Assembly (NCBI RefSeq): GCF_009690905.1
Contig: NZ_VOSW01000054.1
Coordinates: forward strand, 1 to 64,000
Reading direction: 5' to 3'
From: Paraburkholderia madseniana
GTDB taxonomy: Bacteria; Pseudomonadota; Gammaproteobacteria; Burkholderiales; Burkholderiaceae
Length of the DNA: 64,000 nucleotides
Part shown: positions 43,153-52,347 of the stretch, piece after piece
Layout: each line of letters starts with the position of its first letter
How positions within the stretch are numbered: position 1 is the first letter of the stretch
The notes under the pieces: generated by a model
The model's database searches: none
Told to the model about the DNA's origin: nothing
The model's input: the letters and a program-made list of their open reading frames with translations, nothing else
Position numbers and translations under genes: made by a program

Positions 43153-44817
43153 ATGCTAAATGACCTCTGGTACAAGAATGCAATCGTCTATTGTCTCTCC
43201 GTCGGCACTTTCATGGACGCGAATGGCGATGGCGTCGGCGATTTCCAAGGCCTGATCCGCCGGCTCGACTACCTTCAGGGGCTCGGCGCCACGACCATCT
43301 GGCTGATGCCTTTCCAGCCGTCGCCTGGCCGCGACAACGGCTACGACATCTCCGATTACTACAACGTCGACCCGAAATACGGCACCCTGGGGGACTTCGC
43401 CGAGTTCTCGCATGCGTGCCGCGAGCGCGGCTTGCGCGTGATGATCGACCTCGTGGTCAATCACACGTCCGATCAGCACGCGTGGTTCAAGGAAGCACGC
43501 AGCGATCCTGACTCGAAGTATCGCGACTGGTATGTATGGGCCGACAAGCAACCGCCGAACGCTAAAGACGGGGTGGTATTTCCCGGCGTTCAGAAATCGA
43601 CCTGGACCTACGATAAGCAGGCCAAACGCTGGTTTTTCCATCGCTTCTATGACTTCCAGCCGGACCTGAACACCGCGAACCCACATGTGCAGGCCGAGTT
43701 GCTCCAGGTGATGGGCTTCTGGATCCAGCTCGGCGTGTCGGGATTCCGGATGGACGCCGTGCCGTTCGTGATTGCCACGAAGGGCCCGAAAGTACGCAAG
43801 CCCGTCGAGCAATACGACATGTTGCGGACCTTCCGCGAGTTTCTGCAATGGCGCAAGGGCGACGCGATCATCCTCGCCGAAGCGAATGTATTGCCCGATA
43901 CCGACCTCGATTATTTCGGCGACGACGGCGAGCGCCTGCAGATGATGTTCAATTTCCAGGTCAACCAGAACACGTTTTACACCCTCGCGACCGGCGATAC
44001 GGGTCCTTTGAAGAAAGCGCTGACAGCGACGAAACCACGTCCCGCGACCGCTCAATGGGGTGTATTCCTGCGCAATCACGACGAACTGGATCTGGGCCGT
44101 CTGACGCCCGACCAGCGCGCCGCCGTGTTCGCCGCGTTCGGCCCGGACCCCGACATGCAGCTATACGAGCGCGGCATTCGCCGCAGGCTTGCGCCGATGC
44201 TCTCTGGCGACAGGCGCCGTCTCGAGCTCGCTTACAGCCTGATGCTGACCTCGCCAGGTACGCCGGTATTTCGCTACGGCGATGAAATCGGCATGGGCGA
44301 CGACCTGCGCCTGCCGGAGCGCGAATGTACGCGCACCCCCATGCAATGGTCGACCGAACCCCATGGCGGCTTCACGAAGCACCCGAAGCCGTCGTGCCGG
44401 GTCATATCGGGCGGCGCTTACGGTTTCGAGCGAGTGAACGTCGCCAGCCAGCGGCGGGACCCGAATTCGTTCCTGAACTGGACCGAGCGCGTGATCCGCA
44501 TGCGCCGGGAAGTGCCGGAAATAAGCTGGGGCGATTTCGCGGTCCTGCGTACATCGCGCAACGAGGTCCTCGCGCTGCGCTACGACTGGCGAAACAACTC
44601 GGTGATCTGCGTGCATAACTTCGGACCCGAGGCCTGCACGGTGAAGTTCCGCTCGGGCTGCAGCGGGCAGGGCGAAAACCGCCTCATCAACCTCCTCTCC
44701 GACGACCACAGTGTGGAAGCCGATGGCGGGCGGCATACCGTAGTGCTCGAGCCGTACGGGTATCGATGGTATCGGGTGGGCGGCCTCGATTACCTGCTGA
44801 AGCGAAGCGAGGTTTAG
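43153..44817 (+). CDS. GH13 trehalose synthase-like alpha-amylase family protein
   Basis: A 554-residue GH13 enzyme resembling trehalose synthase (maltose alpha-D-glucosyltransferase) more than hydrolases. Regions are DLVVNHTSDQH, GFRMDAVPFV (nucleophile Asp), IILAEANVLP (Glu) and FLRNHDELDL (Asp). The FLRNHDELDLGRLT and ERGIRRRLAPMLSGDRRRLELAYSLM segments are typical of the trehalose synthase group. The C-terminal ~90 residues form the usual beta-sandwich. It lacks the fused maltokinase domain. The alternative is a related glucosyltransferase. Divergent from the GH13 glucosidase, the pair probably handles maltose or trehalose. Confidence 0.88.
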   Translation: MLNDLWYKNAIVYCLSVGTFMDANGDGVGDFQGLIRRLDYLQGLGATTIWLMPFQPSPGRDNGYDISDYYNVDPKYGTLGDFAEFSHACRERGLRVMIDLVVNHTSDQHAWFKEARSDPDSKYRDWYVWADKQPPNAKDGVVFPGVQKSTWTYDKQAKRWFFHRFYDFQPDLNTANPHVQAELLQVMGFWIQLGVSGFRMDAVPFVIATKGPKVRKPVEQYDMLRTFREFLQWRKGDAIILAEANVLPDTDLDYFGDDGERLQMMFNFQVNQNTFYTLATGDTGPLKKALTATKPRPATAQWGVFLRNHDELDLGRLTPDQRAAVFAAFGPDPDMQLYERGIRRRLAPMLSGDRRRLELAYSLMLTSPGTPVFRYGDEIGMGDDLRLPERECTRTPMQWSTEPHGGFTKHPKPSCRVISGGAYGFERVNVASQRRDPNSFLNWTERVIRMRREVPEISWGDFAVLRTSRNEVLALRYDWRNNSVICVHNFGPEACTVKFRSGCSGQGENRLINLLSDDHSVEADGGRHTVVLEPYGYRWYRVGGLDYLLKRSEV

Positions 44818-45084
44818 GTGTGTGACCGTCCGCCAGTCGAGCGAATGGCTAGCGGAGGTCGAGGTCTGCTTGTTGCCGGCGGGCGGGGACCGGGCCAGTT
44901 TCTGCCATTCGTGCGTCACATAGAGCGGTCCTTCGAACGGCTGGTTAACTCCGAAAGCCGCCCGATGCTGAACGCGAGAATTTCGACCATATCCCTGAAT
45001 AACATTGCGTCACCGGCAAGTGACCCGCGAAGGAGGCTGTTGCGTCAGCGCGTAACAGCGGGAACACCGAGCGACGTACATCAG
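44818..45084. other. Intergenic region
   Basis: No gene recognised downstream of the GH13 gene. It borders a decayed IS5-type transposase. Confidence 0.4.
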
Positions 45085-45345
45085 AATGGTCGAAGTGGTT
45101 TCGCTCCCATGCAAGGCAGCGGAATCTGCTGCCGGAACAGTTGCATCGTTGGCCGCCGTGCCAACCACACCGTCGATCAGGCCCGAATCGGCATCGACGC
45201 CAATGTGGGCTTCATCCCAAAGTGCCATTCGTTTCCCTTCTTCGTTTGATGCATCTAGGGTCACGACTCTTCTCGGCGTCCTTGGTCGACGGTGGCGCTT
45301 CGATGATCGTCGCGTCAACCACCGGGCCTTCTTTCATCGACAGTC
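45085..45345 (-). pseudogene. IS5-family transposase remnant, frameshifted
   Basis: Reading leftward, the sequence gives KEGPVVDATIIEAPPSTKDA, then EKSRDPRC, and after a frame change HIGVDADSGLIDGVVGTAAN and HGSE. These are the DATxIxAPSSTKN and AHIGVDADSGLxHxxxGTAAN signatures of IS5-type transposases around the catalytic Asp residues. Both ends are missing, and several codons are corrupted. Confidence 0.78.
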
Positions 45346-45834
45346 CGCACTACGTCAAGCCGTTCGTGGAGACCAACAAGAATGACCGCAATACGTTCCG
45401 CGAACGATCGGGTGACAGTGGCAAATCAGGAGCGGGCGATAAATCAGGCATGCTGATGGTGTTTCAGTTGTCGCAGGTGCAGATGGTTTCCGTAAGCCGG
45501 ATTTTCATTCTCGCGCCGTGATGCGATGAGACTCCGATCGTCGGCGTAGCGCGATGGCTCGCGAGCGAACGGTCGAACGCTTAGGATCCCGATGCCAGGG
45601 ATTCCGACGATCTTCGGCACGACGACGGATAGTGTTTCATTGTCGGGCAGGCTCTTGTTCAAAACGCGTGCGCATCCATCGTTCTAAGGCTGACCGCGGC
45701 GTTGTCTGACTGGCCGCAGTCCGAGGCGGAGCCGAACCGGGTCGCACACGCGGCCCGGCCCGACGCCTCGTCGCGGCGGTGCCCGACATCAACGGGGGCT
45801 TGCCACACGAGCAACTCACTATGCGAGACTTGAC
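45346..45834. other. Gene-free stretch
   Basis: No confident gene. A minus-strand frame at 45444-45662 contains VVPKIVGIPGIGILSV, faintly like an IS110-type C-terminal hairpin motif, but too weak to call. It precedes the serine protease gene. Confidence 0.3.
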
Positions 45835-46839
45835 ATGACTGATAAACCCATGACCATGAGCGAACTCGAGCAGCAATTAAAGCCTCGCGCCGCGGCGCGC
45901 CGGGCGGCGGCGCCGATCTCATTCGAGCCGCCGGTGATCCCCGCCATAGCGGGAGAGCGGGCTTTTCCCGCACCAGTGAAGGGCACGTTGCTCAACCGCG
46001 CGGAAGTGCGCGCTCAGGCGTCCGGCGATGCGGTGCTCGCGCCTCATGTGCCGGAGCACATTGCTTTCAATCCGCACCGTCCGGCGCTCGACGAGCGATT
46101 CCGGCGTCACGGATTCTTCGATCTCCATCTTGACCTGCCCCCGGGAAAATACCGCACGACCACCATATTTCCCCCGGATCAGAGAATTGTCTTTTCCGAC
46201 ACGGCGTACCCGTGGAGCACGGTCGGCAAGGTGGACCTCGGCGGCGGCTTCGGCAGCGGATGTCTGGTCGGCCCGCGCCATTTGCTGTGCGCCTCGCACA
46301 TGATGACCTGGAACGCTGACGGCACAGTCAATCAGGTGACGTTCACGCCGTCATCGTTCGACGGCAACGCGCCGTTCGGCAATTCCGCCATCGTGCACTG
46401 GTACGCGTATCGCAAGGTGGTCGGCCCGAACGTTGGCATCGACGACATCGAGGAGGACTACGTCGTCCTCGTGCTGAGCAATCGCCTCGGAGACGTCTGT
46501 GGCTGGATGGGCACGCGAGGATATTCGCCCGCTTGGAACGGCCAGACGGTCTGGAGTCATATCGGCTATCCGGCGGACATCAGCGGCGGCAGGCGACCTA
46601 CATTCCAGAACGGCATCGCTATCGACAAAACGGACGGAAGCACGACGGACGAGGCCGAGGAGCAACGCGCCGACGTTTTCCCGGGGCAGTCCGGCGGGCC
46701 GTTCTTCGGCTGGTGGACCGGTGACAAGGGCCCGAGCGTGACAGGCGTGCAGAGCGCGCAGAACCCGAGCACCAACCTTGCCGGTGGCGGAGTCGACATC
46801 GTCAATTTGGTGAAGGAGGCGCTTACCGCGTTCCCCTGA
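45835..46839 (+). CDS. Trypsin-like serine protease
   Basis: A 334-residue protein with a chymotrypsin-fold protease domain after about 120 N-terminal residues. The catalytic His is in GPRHLLCASHMMTW, Asp in IEEDYVVLVLSN and Ser in DVFPGQSGGPFFGWW. The pattern resembles glutamyl-endopeptidase/V8-like proteases. The N-terminus is charged (MTDKPMTMSELEQQLKPRAA) and has no signal peptide, which is unusual for this family; the N-terminal region could be a pro-segment, and the product may leave by another route or act inside the cell. Start at 45835 or 45850 (second Met); neither has a strong ribosome binding site. It stands alone. Confidence 0.84.
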   Translation: MTDKPMTMSELEQQLKPRAAARRAAAPISFEPPVIPAIAGERAFPAPVKGTLLNRAEVRAQASGDAVLAPHVPEHIAFNPHRPALDERFRRHGFFDLHLDLPPGKYRTTTIFPPDQRIVFSDTAYPWSTVGKVDLGGGFGSGCLVGPRHLLCASHMMTWNADGTVNQVTFTPSSFDGNAPFGNSAIVHWYAYRKVVGPNVGIDDIEEDYVVLVLSNRLGDVCGWMGTRGYSPAWNGQTVWSHIGYPADISGGRRPTFQNGIAIDKTDGSTTDEAEEQRADVFPGQSGGPFFGWWTGDKGPSVTGVQSAQNPSTNLAGGGVDIVNLVKEALTAFP

Positions 46840-47509
46840 CACGCGGTCGGTCTGATTCACGCGCGATGAGAGCGGGCCGGGAATAACACACGTCGCCGGC
46901 AAATGAAGGGGGCTCCGTTCATGGCGTGGCCGGTTGAGCCGCGTCCGTTGCGCCAATTTACATAGGATGCGTGCGCCCGCAGCGCCGCCCGGGACTCGTC
47001 GCAGGACGCTCGCGTCGTTCAACGTAGCCGAGACAACTTCTCAACTGGCGCGACACTTCCTCTCGGCGGAAGCCGTCGCTGGCCGGGTTACCGCATCAAC
47101 CATGTCCGTGTCTAGAGATCTCATAGGTTTTCGGGACGTACAGTCTTCCAAGACCAAGCTCTTAAAGACTGGGCAGACTCGTGGCGGGAAACAAGCAACG
47201 TAAGGCAAAACGCGGCCACATCCAGACGTTCGGCGAGCGGGGAAACTTGCAGTTGGAATGGCTGCATTACTCCGGAACCTGACGGACGAGGTACGCGCAC
47301 AATTCGGCCTTAGCAGCCGCTGGCGCGACCATTCGCCGACGGCCTTGACGGGCTTTGCTGACTTCAGTCCAGCAACTAGATGAATCGCAGGTTTGCGATG
47401 CCAGATTTTCCCTCATTTCGTGAGTCTGAACTGCCCTAGGTCCAACGGTTTGGAGCACGTGGCATGAGCCGAGGCATGATTCAGCCGATCTCTGTCAGCC
47501 GTCGGCAAC
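46840..47509. other. Gene-free stretch
   Basis: No gene recognised. Short frames, such as a minus-strand one at 47267-47458, lack start signals and homology by eye. It separates the protease gene from the P450 3' end. Confidence 0.4.
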
Positions 47510-48937
47510 TCAGGTGACGGGGTGAAGCTTCACTGGCATTCTATTCGGCACCATCGTAAAGGCAGAAATCTCTTCAATTTCCTCCGGGTCGATTGCCAGT
47601 TCGACTCTGAAATGCTTCATCAACATTGATATCACGAGTCTCATCTCGACGCCTGCCAGATAGCGGCCCGGACAAACTCGTGGGCCCGCGCCGAATGTCA
47701 GGTAAGCCTTCTGTTCATGCGCACCGTCAGACGGATCCCGGGGATGCTTCCAGCGGTCAGGGTTGAATACCTCCGGATGCACGAAATTCTGCGGGTCCAG
47801 CATGCTCGGGCGCGTTAGGAAGAACATGCGCGTTCCCGCAGGTATGGCAACACCATCTAAGCACACATCGGATAGCGGCTCGAACGTCTGTATCGCTGCA
47901 ACGGGCCGCAGTCGTAGGGCCTCGCTGCACACCGCCTCACAAAGATCGAGGTGCTTTAGTGCATCGTAGTCCGGACAGACCGGGGATCCACCGAGTGCTG
48001 CAGATGATTGTTCAAAGAGCCGATGCTGCAAAGGTAAATCCGCAGCAATGTACATTAGCGCCCAGGCAATTGCATTTGCCGTCGTATCTTCGCCCGCGAC
48101 CAGCAGCGTCAGGACGTTGGCCGAGACCAGTTCGTCGGTTACCGTTGAATCGGGCTCATTGCGCGCCGCAAGCATGGCTTCGAGCAGATTGTGCGGCGGC
48201 GAATCACGAGACTGTCGCATACGGTCCTGTGCTCGTTCAATCATTTTTTTAATGTAACCATGCACTTCCACCATTGCACGCGCGAGCCGCCGGTCTTCCG
48301 GTAGCGAGACATAGCGCCAGTATGGAAATAGCGCTGTGACACGTCTCATGAGCGCCGGCAGTATCAGCGCCAGCTGTTCCTGTATCACACCGCGCTCCTG
48401 CTCAAGCGTATGCGGATCCTCGCCGAAGGCGAGCGTACTTGTCACGTCCACGGTATAGCGCTTAAGTTCGTCCGCCATTTCTACCGTTCTATTATCCTTT
48501 GCGGCGCTCTGGAGGCGAACGAGGAAACGCTGGGTAATCGACGATAGCGCCGGATAGAAGGACTTGATATTGGAAAAGGACAGCGCACGCATGATCAGCC
48601 GGCGCTGCGGTTCCCAGGCAGGGCCTTCGGCAGAGAAGAGCCCGTTTCCGCCAAGTTCTGTCATTGCGGATTCTATCGGCGAAAAACGCCGGTACAGGTT
48701 CGGACGCTCGCGCATGACAGTCTGAAACAGCTCCGCCTCCGTCCAGACTGTTATCGGAATCGTGCCGAGTTGGACCCTGAACGGTGAACCGTACTGCCCG
48801 GCCCATCGCTCCAGGGTCACGTGGAGTTTTGCGGGCGCCATCTGAAACAGGTTTCCCAGCAGGGGCAAGCCGGGTGGGCCAGGCAGATCTGCGACAGTTC
48901 GCGAAACCTCATTCGTGTTGAGATGAAGGTCTGCCAT
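47510..48937 (-). CDS. Cytochrome P450
   Basis: A 475-residue cytochrome P450 without a membrane anchor. It has the Pro-rich hinge LPGPPGLPLLGNL at residues 18-30, the I-helix AGEDTT at 281-286, the K-helix ExxR as EALR at 339-342, and the heme-binding FGAGPRVCPGRYLAGVEM with Cys422. The LPGPPGLPLLGN start and Pro-rich heme loop are like CYP4/CYP102-type or fatty-acid-like P450s rather than camphor types. GGAGGA 5 bases upstream supports ATG 48937. It follows a BBE-type flavoprotein by 31 bases on the same strand. No ferredoxin or reductase gene is adjacent, so electrons must come from elsewhere. The substrate is unknown. Confidence 0.92.
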   Translation of the reverse strand: MADLHLNTNEVSRTVADLPGPPGLPLLGNLFQMAPAKLHVTLERWAGQYGSPFRVQLGTIPITVWTEAELFQTVMRERPNLYRRFSPIESAMTELGGNGLFSAEGPAWEPQRRLIMRALSFSNIKSFYPALSSITQRFLVRLQSAAKDNRTVEMADELKRYTVDVTSTLAFGEDPHTLEQERGVIQEQLALILPALMRRVTALFPYWRYVSLPEDRRLARAMVEVHGYIKKMIERAQDRMRQSRDSPPHNLLEAMLAARNEPDSTVTDELVSANVLTLLVAGEDTTANAIAWALMYIAADLPLQHRLFEQSSAALGGSPVCPDYDALKHLDLCEAVCSEALRLRPVAAIQTFEPLSDVCLDGVAIPAGTRMFFLTRPSMLDPQNFVHPEVFNPDRWKHPRDPSDGAHEQKAYLTFGAGPRVCPGRYLAGVEMRLVISMLMKHFRVELAIDPEEIEEISAFTMVPNRMPVKLHPVT

Positions 48938-48968
48938 GCTTTCCTCCGCTTTGCCCGCCACGCCCCCA

Positions 48969-50342
48969 TCAGGCCAGCGGCCGGATGTTCTGATTCATGT
49001 GGAAGAAGTTTGTCGGATCGTACCTGGCCTTGATCTGCTGAAGCCGTCGGTAATTGGGACCGTATGCTGCAATCGGCTCGCCCGTGTCATCGTCGTCCAG
49101 ATAGTTGACATAGCGACCCGCGGCAAAGAAAGGCTGCATCTCTTCGTACGTTTCGCGAGCCCACGCGACGCATGCGTGGGACTCCTCCGCTTGCAACCAT
49201 TGAGCGAGCACCAGGAAGTTATAGCCCTCGCGGCGGTGCGGGAACGCGGTGTCGCTAACATCTACGCGGGTTACCGCGCCGTGGAAATGTTCGAGAAGCA
49301 GTTGACCCTTCGTCGTCGGGCATCGCGCGAAGCATCTGATCATGGCCTCAATCGCGGCGTCACTCAGCTCTGTGAGGAAGCTGGACTTCCAATAGTTAAG
49401 AGCGCCTTTCGGGAAATTGGCGTCGAGCATCCTGTTGAGCTGGCAGTAAGGCATCGGCCCAACGGCATCCACGATAGGATGCGCGAACTGTTTCAGCGGC
49501 CGCATGGCTCCTTCGGCGTCTTCCAACGACCCACAATGGCTAGCGACCAAGGCAGCCACTTCCTTGCCGGACCCGTCCGGCGCATGCGTCAGTGTTGCGT
49601 ACAACGTCTGCTCATCAGGTAGCGATGGCGCAATGTCGCGGAAAAATTCCAGCAGGGCGCGCGCGCGTTCGATCGGGTGGACGATCGGGCCGCCCATAAT
49701 GGTCGGCCCAACTGGGTGAAGTTCATACTCGAAGCTCGTGGCGACGCCGAAGTTTCCGCCGCCGCCTCGAAGAGCCCAGAACAGCTCAGGCTCCCGGTCC
49801 TTGCTCGCCCGCAACACCTTGCCGTCGGCTGTGACGAGATCCACAGCTCGCAGATTATCGAGTGCCAGGCCGTATTTGCCCATCAGCCAGCCCACCCCAC
49901 CCCCGAGAGTAAGCCCGGCAATGCCCGTGCTTGAGACGACGCCACCGGTGACGGCCAGGCCATGCAACTGCGTCTCGCGATTGAGCTCGCCCCAGGTAAC
50001 GCCGCCTTGCGCCCAGACTGTTCTGCTTTCTGGATCGACGTGGATGCCTTTCATCGACGAGAGATCGACCACCACCCCATCATCAATCGTCGCCCGTCCC
50101 GCCACGTTGTGCCCGCCGCCGCGAACTGCAACCTCAAGGCCGAGCCTGCGGGTGACATCGAGGGCTCCGACAACGTCGGCCACGCCTTGACATCTGGCGA
50201 TCAAGGCGGGGCGCTTGTCGACCAGGCCGTTGTGAACCTTTCTCGCATCTTCGTAACCGGCGTCCATGGGTTTCAGAATCTGCCCCCGGAAGGTGGCAGC
50301 AAGCTCGGCCTCTGCGTCGGCCAGGGATCGGATCGGTAGCAT
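48969..50342 (-). CDS. FAD-linked oxidase, berberine bridge enzyme-like
   Basis: A 457-residue FAD-binding oxidoreductase. The N-terminal PCMH-type FAD domain has VAVRGGGHNVAGRATIDDGVVVDLS, where the His is the usual 8-alpha-histidyl FAD site, followed by GLTLGGGVGWLMGKYGLALDNL. The usual second cysteinyl attachment site (CxxxGxG) is absent, so a single covalent bond is expected. The C-terminal BBE domain ends YGPNYRRLQQIKARYDPTNFFHMNQNI. Such enzymes oxidise sugars, alcohols or secondary-metabolite amines with O2 as acceptor. Co-transcribed with the P450 downstream, it suggests a two-enzyme oxidative tailoring or detoxification unit. Confidence 0.92.
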   Translation of the reverse strand: MLPIRSLADAEAELAATFRGQILKPMDAGYEDARKVHNGLVDKRPALIARCQGVADVVGALDVTRRLGLEVAVRGGGHNVAGRATIDDGVVVDLSSMKGIHVDPESRTVWAQGGVTWGELNRETQLHGLAVTGGVVSSTGIAGLTLGGGVGWLMGKYGLALDNLRAVDLVTADGKVLRASKDREPELFWALRGGGGNFGVATSFEYELHPVGPTIMGGPIVHPIERARALLEFFRDIAPSLPDEQTLYATLTHAPDGSGKEVAALVASHCGSLEDAEGAMRPLKQFAHPIVDAVGPMPYCQLNRMLDANFPKGALNYWKSSFLTELSDAAIEAMIRCFARCPTTKGQLLLEHFHGAVTRVDVSDTAFPHRREGYNFLVLAQWLQAEESHACVAWARETYEEMQPFFAAGRYVNYLDDDDTGEPIAAYGPNYRRLQQIKARYDPTNFFHMNQNIRPLA

Positions 50343-51278
50343 GGGTTTTCTCCTCGAAGCCGCCCCAAGTCATATGCGGTCGCGTTGAAGTTGTGTAGCT
50401 TGTTTGTTATAGGGCGCCACCGACAGCACATGCAGACTAATGCGAGCCGCAATCCGCCACTCGTTTCTCCGCTCTCAGGAACAGACGTCAGACGTAGTTC
50501 TCCTTGGAGCACGTGGTCCGCATCGTGCAGATCGACCACGGTACCGATCGATGGTTGCGGCTCAAAATCGAAGAGTAATGTTCCGTCTCAGTAGCCAGCA
50601 CTTAGCTCGTCACTCGTCGGCTCACGCTGCCATTGGAAGCGGCATGCAGGGATAAAAAGGTTCAGAAACCACGCTCACACTAATGTTCACAATCGCGCCG
50701 ATTGTTGCCGCGGGGAGACCCCTCCCTTTGCAGACGCGGCAGGGCTGGCCCGCAAGGACTTGGGTTTCGCGACGGGCGTACTCGCATGTCCGGTACTCAG
50801 CCAATCCGCGAGCGGCTGTTGAATGCTAGAAGCCGCCGTTATGGTCGCGTTGAGTCGCTCGGCCGAAGTGGGTCGAACTGAGCCGGACGTCATGCGGCTC
50901 AGTTCGGCCACGACCCGCCGTTCGGAACGCATGCTTGAATGGCTGCTCTATGATCAACACTGGACATATGCATGATAACGCCGCACTCCGAGTGCACGGA
51001 CCGCGCAAATTTTCCTCGCCGGCGAAGTTTCCGCTTGTCAGCAGACTCAAGGCGCCGGCGCTCTGCGCGCGAATCTCGGAGGGGCAACGTAAGGGACTGA
51101 AAAAGCCGTGTATGGTTGGCCACCTTCAATGGTGATGGCGGCGCCACTAAATCAAGGCGCGGGCACTTCAGCTTCCCGCAGATCACGATATGCGGGGTAG
51201 GGATCGTTCAGGAAAGCGGCGTTGACAATGGGCGGCAGGCAGCCGGCAGATCTGTCCGGGTGGCAACTACCGCGGCTC
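50343..51278. other. Gene-free stretch, 936 bp
   Basis: No gene recognised. The left end holds the promoter of the flavoprotein-P450 operon. The middle contains degenerate GC-rich sequence (GGCCGAAGTGGGTCGAACTG, near 50863) with inverted GAACTGAGCC/GGCTCAGTTC words near 50876-50904. The right end abuts the bioB 3' end. Confidence 0.4.
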
Positions 51279-52322
51279 TCATGCGGCCTGTCCCGAGGTG
51301 CGCATCCCCAACCTGGCGAACAGGGCCTGGTCCCGTTGTGACTGCGGATTGGCCGTGGTCAACAGCTTGTCCCCATAGAAGACGGAGTTTGCGCCCGCGA
51401 GGAAGCACAGCGCCTGCATGGATTCGTGCATTGCCTCCCTGCCGGCGGACAGCCGCACCATGGTCTGCGGCATGGTGATACGGGCGACGGCGATGGTCCG
51501 CACGAACTCGAACGGGTCGATGGGCGCGGTGCCGGCCAGCGGGGTGCCGTCCACCTGCACCAGGTTGTTGATCGGCACCGATTCGGGATAGGGGTCGAGA
51601 TTGGCGAGTTGCGCAATCAGCCCGGCGCGTTGCTCGCGCGATTCGCCCAGCCCAACGATGCCGCCGCAACACACATGAATGCCGGCGTCGCGCACGTGCG
51701 TCAGGGTGTCGAGGCGATCCTGGTAGGTGCGCGTGCTGATGATGCGCTCATAGAACTCCGGCGCGGTATCGAGGTTGTGGTTGTAGTAGTCCAGCCCTGC
51801 CTCTTTCAGCCCATTCGCCTGGTCCGCGTTGAGCATGCCGAGCGTCACGCAGGTCTCCATGCCCAACGCCTTCACCTCACGGATCATGGCGGAAACGCGT
51901 TCCATGTCACGCTCCTTGGGACTGCGCCAGGCCGCCCCCATGCAGAAGCGCGTTGCACCCTGGGCCTTGGCCGCGTTGGCGGCGGCAACGACCTCTTCAA
52001 GCGGCATCAGCTTGCTGGCCTCTACGCCCGTTTCGAAATGAGCCGATTGAGGGCAATAGCCGCAGTCTTCCGCACATCCCCCGGTCTTGATCGAAAGTAG
52101 CGTCGACAACTGCACCTCATTGGAGTTGAAATGCTGCCGATGCACCTCCTGGGCACGAAACATCAGGTCCATGAAGGGCAGGCCGTAGAGCGCCAGGATG
52201 GCCTCCACGCTCCACCGCGCAACGGTACCTGACTCGCGCGCTTGCGCGGCGGCAGTGGCGGCGGTTACTGCGGCGGCCCCGGCGCGCAGCGAGGCAAGGG
52301 AGACGATGGCAATGGGTTTCAT
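51279..52322 (-). CDS. bioB: Biotin synthase
   Basis: A 347-residue radical SAM enzyme that inserts sulfur into dethiobiotin. The SAM [4Fe-4S] cluster site is CAEDCGYC near residues 83-90, in the context KTGGCAEDCGYCPQSAHF. The second-cluster residues are in RFCMGAAWRSP, ETCVTLGM and HVCCGGIVGLGE, and the Arg ligand is in MVRLSAGRE. All are present. The first ~30 residues (MKPIAIVSLASLRAG, Ala-rich) exceed typical BioB N-termini, so the true start may be later. It lies 25 bases after the dioxygenase in a leftward operon and next to biotin-dependent carboxylase genes, so it probably supplies extra biotin for that carboxylase. The usual bioA/bioF/bioD genes are absent from the window. Confidence 0.95.
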   Translation of the reverse strand: MKPIAIVSLASLRAGAAAVTAATAAAQARESGTVARWSVEAILALYGLPFMDLMFRAQEVHRQHFNSNEVQLSTLLSIKTGGCAEDCGYCPQSAHFETGVEASKLMPLEEVVAAANAAKAQGATRFCMGAAWRSPKERDMERVSAMIREVKALGMETCVTLGMLNADQANGLKEAGLDYYNHNLDTAPEFYERIISTRTYQDRLDTLTHVRDAGIHVCCGGIVGLGESREQRAGLIAQLANLDPYPESVPINNLVQVDGTPLAGTAPIDPFEFVRTIAVARITMPQTMVRLSAGREAMHESMQALCFLAGANSVFYGDKLLTTANPQSQRDQALFARLGMRTSGQAA

Positions 52323-52347
52323 GATTATTCCGTTCTACGTAGCTTTC

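Noticed and set aside
45444..45662. Possible IS110 transposase fragment
   Set aside because: Only a short IPGIG-like motif; not enough to support a call.
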